In this document: piece after piece, positions 1-4,156 of the stretch
How the letters are laid out: each line of letters begins with the position of its first letter
Numbering within the stretch: position 1 is the first letter of the stretch
Assembly: GCA_017883605.1 (NCBI GenBank)
Contig: JADGNH010000132.1
Location: forward strand, 1-5,149
Direction: 5' to 3'
DNA: 5,149 nt
Source: Methanobacteriaceae archaeon
GTDB taxonomy: Archaea > Methanobacteriota > Methanobacteria > Methanobacteriales > Methanobacteriaceae
Notes under the pieces: generated by a model
Told to the model about the DNA's origin: nothing
Database searches by the model: none
Seen by the model: the letters and a program-made list of their open reading frames with translations, nothing else
Position numbers and translations under genes: made by a program

Positions 1-123
1 GCCTACAACACCAGCCTAGGACTATACTTCGGCTACCAAAACCTAATCTACACCTACTCCAACATCCTAGACAACTACAACACCAACAACGCACTACCCA
101 CCACCATCACCGTAAAACCATGG
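1..123 (+). repeat. Partial pseudomurein-binding module (B-half tail)
   Basis: Residues 1-41 are the end of a B half, from AYNTSLGLYFGY to the closing KPW. Bases 1-111 match bases 487-597 with a single substitution (A at 45 versus G at 531), so this copy and the next are a recent duplication or have been homogenised. All of its first 40 codons end in C (29) or A (11); none ends in G or T. Confidence 0.9.
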
Positions 124-2136
124 ACCACCATCATCAACCCACCCCTAAACTTCACCCAGGAACAGATAATCGACGCAGCAACCTGGGTCAAAAACTACAC
201 AGAAAACAACCATAGCCTTCCAGATTATGTGACCATCACCGGCACCACCCTCAACAGCTCCCCCGTAACCAAAGACATAAACATGCCCACCTTCCTAGAA
301 CTAATAACCACCACCACCCTAAAAATCAAAAACAACGACAACACACCCACGGATCTGACAAACTTCGGCCCAGCACCCACACCCCGAGATGAGATTCGAA
401 GCGGGAACATGCCACAGGCAGAGTACCTCAAAATCGCCGACGACGTGAAGTCTTTCATGGACAACAGAATGGTCGCCCCAGAATACGCCTACAACACCAG
501 CCTAGGACTATACTTCGGCTACCAAAACCTGATCTACACCTACTCCAACATCCTAGACAACTACAACACCAACAACGCACTACCCACCACCATCACCTTA
601 AAATCCTGGAAATTCATCACCGACCCCAACGCAGCAACCTTCACCTTAGGTCAGGTAGCCAGTGCAGCAACAGAGGTCAAAAACTATGTGGAAAATAATT
701 ATAAGCTCCCTGATTATGTGACCATGGATGCTTTGACTATAAATGGTTCTCTGGTTAGCAAACAGGTGAATATGCCTGCATTTTTAGAACTTTTAACCGC
801 CAGTGTCTTAAAAATTAATGCCGGAGACGGCAATCCCCTTGATCTTATTACATTCAGCCCAGCCCCCTACCCTCGAGACGAGATAAAAAGCGGAGACATG
901 ACTAAAACCGAATACCTCAAAATCGCCAATGACATAAAAAACTTCATGGACACCCACCCTGTAGCGCCAGAATACGCCTACAACACCAGCCAAGGACTAT
1001 ACTTCGGCTACCAAAACCTGATCTACACCTACTCCAAAATCATGGACACCTACAACAACACCACCCCCCAAAACCTACCCAACACCATTAAGGTGAGCCC
1101 CTGGACACGTTTCAATGTGGATCTGGTGGTTGCAGCTGCCAGCTGGGTGGAGTATTATGTGGGAGTTAACCATTCTCTTCCTGGTTCTGTGAATATTTAT
1201 GGGTCTCAGGTGAGCATGCCTTCATTTTTAAGACTCTTAACCACCGCTGTGTTAGAACTTAATAATAACGACAGTACACCACTTGAACTTGTGAATTTCA
1301 GTTCCCCACCCAACCCTCGAGACGAAATAAAAAGCAGGAACATGCCACAAACGGAATACCTCAAAATCGCAGCTGACATAAAAAACTTCATGGACACCCA
1401 CCCTGTAGCACCAGAATACGCCTACAACACCAGCCTAGGACTGTACCTCAGCTACCAAAACCTGATCTACACCTACTCCAAGGTGCTTGATTCCTACAAG
1501 GATAACCAAGTATTTCCAGATGTTATTGCTGTAAATCCGTGGTGGGGATGGGTTCATTACTTAGGGGTTACTAGTTACGGAGAGGTTGTGAAGATGGGGC
1601 CCTTTGGTAATGTTGATTCTCCCTTTAAAATCGCCTATATAGTAGGAGTACATCCCCAAGAACAGGCTTCTCATCAGGCCATCATAGAAGCCATTAAAAG
1701 CTATGATCCCTCCCTTAGATACTGTTATTATATTTACATAATCACGGTAACTAAAGACGCAGCTGATTATGAACAGGGACGAATGAACGGCCAATTATTA
1801 GCCAATAGTTTTGCTGTGCCAGATATAATAAACCAAGGATTTAAATTGGCTATTGATATACACTCCAATGTAGGAAATTGGGATAAAACAAGGTTCATTT
1901 TTAGTCCGGTTGGTGGAACTAAAGCTGAGGCTGTTGCCTGGAACATCAAAAATAGAATATCATGGTTATCATACTATTCCCCGCCTTCCCAGACAAGCCC
2001 CCCATATGTTACTATCCCCTTAATACAGGCAGGAATACCTGCTGTAGTATATGAAACCTATTATTATGATGCTTATGCCACCACAAGAAATTATGCCAAT
2101 GAATTTGTACTGACGGTGGATGCTGGGACTTACTGA
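1..2136 (+). CDS. Pseudomurein-binding repeat surface protein with C-terminal M14/AstE-like metallohydrolase domain (5' partial)
   Basis: The reading frame is open from base 1 to a TGA at 2134-2136 and gives 711 residues; the start, any signal peptide and earlier repeats lie outside the window. An ATG at 229 is internal, because the same repeat pattern continues upstream in frame. Residues 1-514 are one partial and three full modules of pseudomurein-binding type: an A half with LP-x-YV then V-x-MP-x-FLxLL, a PRDEI linker, and a B half with EYLKIA, a PEYAYNTS core and a closing Trp. This family holds proteins on the pseudomurein wall. Residues 515-711 form a separate domain with VGVHPQE (H551, E554), GRMNG (R594), DIHSN (D619, H621) and VVYETY (E685). 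That matches the HxxE / His zinc ligands and catalytic Glu of M14/AstE-fold enzymes. I infer an extracellular wall-bound hydrolase, possibly acting on pseudomurein peptides; a substrate-binding or inactive role is possible. Repeat identification is firm, the catalytic call moderate. Confidence 0.88.
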   Translation, partial: AYNTSLGLYFGYQNLIYTYSNILDNYNTNNALPTTITVKPWTTIINPPLNFTQEQIIDAATWVKNYTENNHSLPDYVTITGTTLNSSPVTKDINMPTFLELITTTTLKIKNNDNTPTDLTNFGPAPTPRDEIRSGNMPQAEYLKIADDVKSFMDNRMVAPEYAYNTSLGLYFGYQNLIYTYSNILDNYNTNNALPTTITLKSWKFITDPNAATFTLGQVASAATEVKNYVENNYKLPDYVTMDALTINGSLVSKQVNMPAFLELLTASVLKINAGDGNPLDLITFSPAPYPRDEIKSGDMTKTEYLKIANDIKNFMDTHPVAPEYAYNTSQGLYFGYQNLIYTYSKIMDTYNNTTPQNLPNTIKVSPWTRFNVDLVVAAASWVEYYVGVNHSLPGSVNIYGSQVSMPSFLRLLTTAVLELNNNDSTPLELVNFSSPPNPRDEIKSRNMPQTEYLKIAADIKNFMDTHPVAPEYAYNTSLGLYLSYQNLIYTYSKVLDSYKDNQVFPDVIAVNPWWGWVHYLGVTSYGEVVKMGPFGNVDSPFKIAYIVGVHPQEQASHQAIIEAIKSYDPSLRYCYYIYIITVTKDAADYEQGRMNGQLLANSFAVPDIINQGFKLAIDIHSNVGNWDKTRFIFSPVGGTKAEAVAWNIKNRISWLSYYSPPSQTSPPYVTIPLIQAGIPAVVYETYYYDAYATTRNYANEFVLTVDAGTY
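124..609 (+). repeat. Pseudomurein-binding module 1 (162 residues)
   Basis: Residues 42-203. The A half contains AATWVKNY, LPDYVTI and MPTFLELI. The linker PRDEIRSGNM follows, then the B half with EYLKIADDVKSF, PEYAYNTS and QNLIYTYS, closing with LKSW. Almost the whole module uses C- or A-ending codons, with a short T-containing stretch near 210-230. Its B-half core (487-597) is nearly identical to bases 1-111. Confidence 0.88.
610..1104 (+). repeat. Pseudomurein-binding module 2 (165 residues)
   Basis: Residues 204-368. The A half (AATEVKNYVE, LPDYVTM, VNMPAFLELL) is written with many T- and G-ending codons between about 680 and 840. The B half from about 850 returns to C/A-ending codons. 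Bases 976-1037 match 487-548 with one substitution, which changes the usual Leu of the core to Gln. It closes with VSPW. Confidence 0.88.
1105..1542 (+). repeat. Pseudomurein-binding module 3 (146 residues, shortened A half)
   Basis: Residues 369-514. The A half is shorter than in modules 1 and 2: the lead-in and the loop between LPGSV and VSMPSFLRLL are reduced. The PRDEIKSRNM linker and B half follow. Bases 1420-1481 match 487-548 with three substitutions, and 1375-1409 repeats the 931-965 stretch (DIKNFMDTHPVA) of module 2 at DNA level. The module closes with VNPW, directly before the WGW that opens the C-terminal domain. Confidence 0.87.
1543..2133 (+). other. C-terminal M14/AstE-like metallohydrolase domain of the repeat protein
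   Basis: Residues 515-711 of the visible protein. A hydrophobic strand (KIAYIVGV) leads into HPQE, giving HxxE at 551/554. AIDIH then supplies H621, 67 residues after E554, and PAVVYETY supplies E685, 64 residues later. In the stand-alone AstE-family protein at 3339-4061 the same intervals are 76 and 67. R594 in GRMNG is a candidate for the substrate-carboxylate or transition-state Arg of this fold. The domain uses T- and A-ending codons, unlike most of the repeats before it. Fold assignment rests on motif order and spacing only. Confidence 0.62.
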
Positions 2137-2157
2137 GATAAGTGGATTCATGATTAA

Positions 2158-2183
2158 CAAAAATGTATTCCAAAAATGTATTC
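2158..2183. repeat. Perfect tandem duplication of a 13-bp unit
   Basis: The unit caaaaatgtattc occurs twice head to tail, at 2158-2170 and 2171-2183, 21 bases after the stop codon of the surface-protein gene. It is probably replication slippage in A+T-rich DNA. Its A-tracts would read as U-tracts in a leftward transcript. Confidence 0.9.
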
Positions 2184-2294
2184 CAAAATAAGATTAGATT
2201 AAAAACTATTTCAATTCTTATTCCCTTTTTCGGTGAATATTCCACTTTTTCTAGGTGAAATTCTTTTTGTACCTTCTTCTTTTCTTTATTTTGC

Positions 2295-2332
2295 CTTTTA
2301 TTTTTTTGGCTTTTTTAATTTTTTATTTTTTT
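2295..2332 (+). terminator. Poly-T archaeal terminator for the surface-protein gene
   Basis: Four T-tracts of six or seven bases (2301-2307, 2311-2316, 2319-2324, 2326-2332) follow each other, preceded by shorter T5 runs at 2226-2230 and 2246-2250. Archaeal RNA polymerase terminates at U-tracts without needing a hairpin, and none is evident. The distance from the stop codon, about 160 bases, implies a fairly long 3' UTR unless the upstream T5 runs already terminate. Confidence 0.7.
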
Positions 2333-2361
2333 CAAAAACCTTAATTTTTTATTTTAAAAAA
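2333..2361 (-). terminator. Possible U-tract terminator for the leftward membrane-protein gene
   Basis: Read on the minus strand just past the TAG at 2374-2372, the A-runs at 2356-2361 and 2334-2338 become U6 and U5 tracts. This is weaker than the facing + strand terminator. Further U-rich signal lies in the 2158-2183 repeat. Confidence 0.4.
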
Positions 2362-2371
2362 TCTTAAATTT

Positions 2372-3052
2372 CTAAAAATATCCGTTTACATATTTATAAA
2401 GGATTAAAACTGTTCCAACACCCCATAAAGCCATTAAAAAGATCCCTAAGGTTTTTTTGTATCTGTGCGGGGAAATGGGGTTAAAAACTTCCACACCACT
2501 GGGAGTAAAAAGATCAAGGATTAAGTGGCTTAGACAGCCTACAAAAATGGCTCCGAAAACAAAATAAGGATCCAACCCTGTGTTTGGAGTTAAAATTATC
2601 CCTGATAATACCAGGATGGTGAATAAAGGTATTAATTTTTTATTTAAAACTATAAATCCCAAAATAAGAGACACTGCAATCAAAGATACCTTGGGCTCTG
2701 AGGAAAAATTTTGGATGGACAAATAAGATCCCGTGACAAACACTGTGAGAAAAGCCGTTGCAACCACTATTCCAAAAATAGAGTGCATAAAACCGCGATG
2801 TTTCGAGACATAAAAAATGGAGGCCAGTGCAACTAAAATTATCCCCAATAGAAATGGTAATTTAAAAAGATACAAAATTCCTGCTAATAAGACGCCTGAA
2901 AGAGCCATTATAATCAAATTCTTCTTTTTCACATGGTGATCCAGATCTACTATGGATGCCCCCACAACGGCCAGGGAAAGATAAAAAACGTCGGGAAAAA
3001 AAGGTAAGGCCATGATCAACGAGAATAGAATATGTTTTTTATAGGAAGGCAT
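2372..3052 (-). CDS. YdjM/DUF457-type polytopic membrane protein, putative metal-dependent hydrolase
   Basis: A 226-residue, very hydrophobic protein with roughly seven to nine membrane segments. It carries the three polar motifs of the YdjM/DUF457 family ('LexA-binding, inner-membrane-associated putative hydrolase'): VDLDHH (D36, D38, H39, H40), KHRGFMHS (H85, R86, H90) and SHLILDLFTPSGV (H176, D180, P184-G186), followed by NPISPHR. The conserved His and Asp residues probably bind metal at the membrane; no substrate is established for the family, and the name comes from bacterial homologues. Translation from the ATG at 3052 gives MPSYKKH, consistent with the short His-containing N terminus usual in the family. 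No GGTG-type ribosome site precedes this ATG, so the mRNA may be leaderless. A 286-bp gap separates it from the upstream same-strand gene, so it is probably transcribed alone. Confidence 0.85.
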   Translation of the reverse strand: MPSYKKHILFSLIMALPFFPDVFYLSLAVVGASIVDLDHHVKKKNLIIMALSGVLLAGILYLFKLPFLLGIILVALASIFYVSKHRGFMHSIFGIVVATAFLTVFVTGSYLSIQNFSSEPKVSLIAVSLILGFIVLNKKLIPLFTILVLSGIILTPNTGLDPYFVFGAIFVGCLSHLILDLFTPSGVEVFNPISPHRYKKTLGIFLMALWGVGTVLILYKYVNGYF

Positions 3053-3070
3053 TATATCATGTTTTTTATA

Positions 3071-3080
3071 GTTTTAAAGT
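3071..3080 (-). promoter_or_regulatory. Candidate TATA box for the YdjM-like gene
   Basis: On the minus strand this reads ACTTTAAAAC and lies about 25 bases upstream of the ATG at 3052. That spacing would place the transcription start at or next to the start codon, which fits the missing ribosome binding site. The neighbouring CTATAAAAA (minus strand, 3062-3070) is an alternative but sits very close to the start. Confidence 0.4.
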
Positions 3081-3120
3081 GAAAATCTATGTCTTTAAAT
3101 GGGAAAATCTATCTTTAAAT
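3081..3120. repeat. Imperfect direct repeat, 22-bp period
   Basis: The sequence at 3081-3100 (gaaaatctat then gtctttaaat) recurs at 3103-3120 lacking only the gt. The pair lies directly upstream of the proposed TATA box of the YdjM-like gene, so it could be a regulator site or simple slippage. Confidence 0.75.
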
Positions 3121-3156
3121 TAACTTATTTATTTAATTAAAATTGATTTAATATTT

Positions 3157-3191
3157 TTTAATGGATCTAAATTTCTTTAATGGATTTAAAT
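3157..3191. repeat. Direct repeat, 16-bp unit, 19-bp period
   Basis: tttaatggatctaaat (3157-3172) recurs at 3176-3191 with one C-to-T difference. Confidence 0.75.
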
Positions 3192-3207
3192 GGAAGAAAT
3201 TATCTTA

Positions 3208-3235
3208 AAATTAAAATCCATAAATTAAAATCCAT
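3208..3235. repeat. Perfect tandem duplication of a 14-bp unit
   Basis: aaattaaaatccat occurs at 3208-3221 and immediately again at 3222-3235. The ATTAAAATCCAT part is loosely the reverse complement of the ATGGATTTAAAT unit at 3180-3191, so weak hairpin pairing is possible. Confidence 0.85.
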
Positions 3236-3292
3236 ATATTAAATGGAGATTTATATCCTCCCATGAAAACAATTATTTCTTTGCATCTTTAA

Positions 3293-3327
3293 AACTTTAG
3301 GTTAAATTAAACTTTTAGGTTAAATAA
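3293..3327. repeat. Near-tandem duplication, 17-18-bp unit
   Basis: aactttaggttaaatta (3293-3309) is followed by aacttttaggttaaataa (3310-3327), differing by one inserted T and one end substitution. It lies just beyond the stop codon of the AstE-like gene on the transcript's downstream side. Confidence 0.75.
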
Positions 3328-3338
3328 CATTAATTAAA

Positions 3339-4061
3339 TTAAATAACACCGAAATACTCAAGATAAGCCTCCATCTGTAAATAGGATCTTTCCTGACTTC
3401 CAGGATCCAGTCTGTTGTTTTGAGAAACCACCTCACAGGTTACAGCCGGGACCCCAGAAAGGTTGCACTCATCTTCCAGTGCCCCGCTGTAAAGGGTGCC
3501 TGCAACTTTATGACAGATTATTTTAGATGATGTAGCTTTTTTTATGTACTCTGCTATTTCATAACTTTGATAACAGGGTTTTTTTGAGCAGAAAATGCTC
3601 TCCACCCCTGGATTGCTGTGGGGTTTGGTGGCATGGAAATCCGCAGCCGAACTCATTTTTAAGTTCTTTATGGCCTTTAATATTTTATTTGATAAAGATC
3701 CCCCACTTGAAGCTTTCCTATTCATATCAAAACCTTCAAATCTTCTGGAGCCCTTTCTGGTGGCTTGGGGTATGGCAAAAGGTACTATGAATACGGTTCC
3801 ACTTACATCCCGAATAACCAGGTTGTCAACCATTTTAAGGGCCGCTATTTGGGGGGGAAGTTCATCTCCATGAATTCCTGCTATTAACATCAATTTAGGG
3901 TTTCCACTCCCTATTTGAATCATAGGTGTTCCCTTTAAAGCACTTTCCATTATCTTTTCTGTTAGATGGCCTTCAGGGATATTTTGCTTGATTATCTGAT
4001 TTTTTCTTATGTCTCCCGCTGTCTCCGGGGAGATTATTCTTATTTTTCCTATGGAAGCCAT
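3339..4061 (-). CDS. Succinylglutamate desuccinylase/aspartoacylase (AstE/AspA) family zinc hydrolase
   Basis: A 240-residue soluble protein with the full AstE/AspA signature: LIAGIHGDE (zinc ligands H64, E67), FDMNR (N114, R115, the substrate-binding NR pair), ADFHATKP (zinc ligand H143) and PAVTCEV (catalytic Glu E210). The family removes acyl groups from N-acyl amino acids or trims small amides with one zinc ion. The complete arginine-succinyl pathway is not expected in methanogens, so the specific substrate is unknown; a deacylase for an acyl amino acid is the reasonable guess. The start at 4061 is supported by GGTGG (minus strand, 4070-4066) four bases before ATG. The TAA stop is at 3341-3339. 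It is divergent from argG with a 95-bp gap. Length is slightly short for the family (roughly 250-330 residues), but no motif is missing. Confidence 0.85.
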   Translation of the reverse strand: MASIGKIRIISPETAGDIRKNQIIKQNIPEGHLTEKIMESALKGTPMIQIGSGNPKLMLIAGIHGDELPPQIAALKMVDNLVIRDVSGTVFIVPFAIPQATRKGSRRFEGFDMNRKASSGGSLSNKILKAIKNLKMSSAADFHATKPHSNPGVESIFCSKKPCYQSYEIAEYIKKATSSKIICHKVAGTLYSGALEDECNLSGVPAVTCEVVSQNNRLDPGSQERSYLQMEAYLEYFGVI

Positions 4062-4065
4062 GAGT

Positions 4066-4070
4066 CCACC
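4066..4070 (-). promoter_or_regulatory. Ribosome binding site of the AstE-like gene
   Basis: GGTGG on the minus strand, four bases before the ATG at 4061. It is a partial match to the archaeal anti-Shine-Dalgarno complement GGAGGTGATC and supports this start codon. Confidence 0.6.
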
Positions 4071-4080
4071 AAGTTTAAAT

Positions 4081-4121
4081 TGAGAATTTTATAAACAGTT
4101 AGATATATAGTATATTTCTCA
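4081..4121. promoter_or_regulatory. Shared divergent promoter core bracketed by an inverted repeat
   Basis: The A+T core gatatatagtatattt (4101-4116) contains TATA-like sequence readable in both directions. Starts about 25 bases to either side would give leaders of about 20 bases, each just including the ribosome site of its gene (4145-4150 rightward, 4070-4066 leftward). The core is flanked by TGAGAA (4081-4086) and its exact complement TTCTCA (4116-4121), a possible operator. Alternative TATA-like boxes are TTTATAAAA (minus strand, 4087-4095) and ATATAAAAA (plus, near 4130-4138). Confidence 0.45.
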
Positions 4122-4144
4122 AAAACTCATATAAAAATAATCAA

Positions 4145-4150
4145 GGTGAT
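4145..4150 (+). promoter_or_regulatory. Ribosome binding site of argG
   Basis: GGTGAT, an exact match to the archaeal consensus, ends six bases before the ATG at 4157. A nearer ATG overlapping it at 4149 is in another frame, so this site selects 4157. Confidence 0.75.
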
Positions 4151-4156
4151 GGAAAA

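Larger units (their letters stand above)
2137..2371. other. Convergent intergenic region, T-rich, non-coding
   Basis: This 235-bp gap separates the stop codons of two convergent genes. It begins with a perfect 13-bp tandem repeat (2158-2183), then becomes strongly pyrimidine-rich on the + strand from about 2216. I see no coding pattern, tRNA or hairpin-rich RNA in it. Confidence 0.7.
3053..3338. other. A+T-rich intergenic region with several short tandem duplications
   Basis: No credible gene is present; reading frames are only about ten codons long. The stretch must hold the 3' end of the AstE-like transcript and the promoter of the YdjM-like gene. Four unrelated imperfect or perfect direct-repeat pairs occur in it, at 3081-3120, 3157-3191, 3208-3235 and 3293-3327. 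They are listed separately. Confidence 0.7.

Noticed and set aside
229..231. ATG at 229 as the start of the surface-protein gene
   Set aside because: The codons before it continue the same repeat module in frame to base 1 without a stop, and there is no ribosome site, so it is internal (in fact GTG ACC ATC context, within a module).
225..1397. Minus-strand open frames at 225-464, 808-993 and 1206-1397 that resemble each other
   Set aside because: They lie antisense to the repeat modules. Their similarity is inherited from the repeats, and they stay open because the + strand is G-poor and C/A-ending. None has a ribosome site or recognisable domain.
1..1542. CRISPR array
   Set aside because: The repeats are in-frame protein modules of 440-490 bp period with coding constraint, not 25-37-bp repeats with unique spacers.
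1561..2245. Minus-strand open frames at 1561-1794, 1767-1949 and 2012-2245
   Set aside because: They are antisense to the well-supported C-terminal domain, overlap each other, and show no domain or ribosome site.
2137..2371. Non-coding RNA in the T-rich convergent spacer
   Set aside because: The composition is almost pure pyrimidine tracts without stable pairing arms, which is better explained as terminator sequence.
3239..3262. GGAGG on the minus strand near 3259 as the ribosome site of a small gene
   Set aside because: Frames that follow it end after about a dozen codons and have no coding character.
3584..3873. Plus-strand open frames at 3584-3790 and 3595-3873
   Set aside because: They overlap the AstE-family gene, whose zinc motifs all lie in the minus-strand frame, and they have no family signature.
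4149..4151. Upstream ATG at 4149 as the argG start
   Set aside because: It overlaps the GGTGAT ribosome site and lies in another frame from the conserved ArgG sequence.
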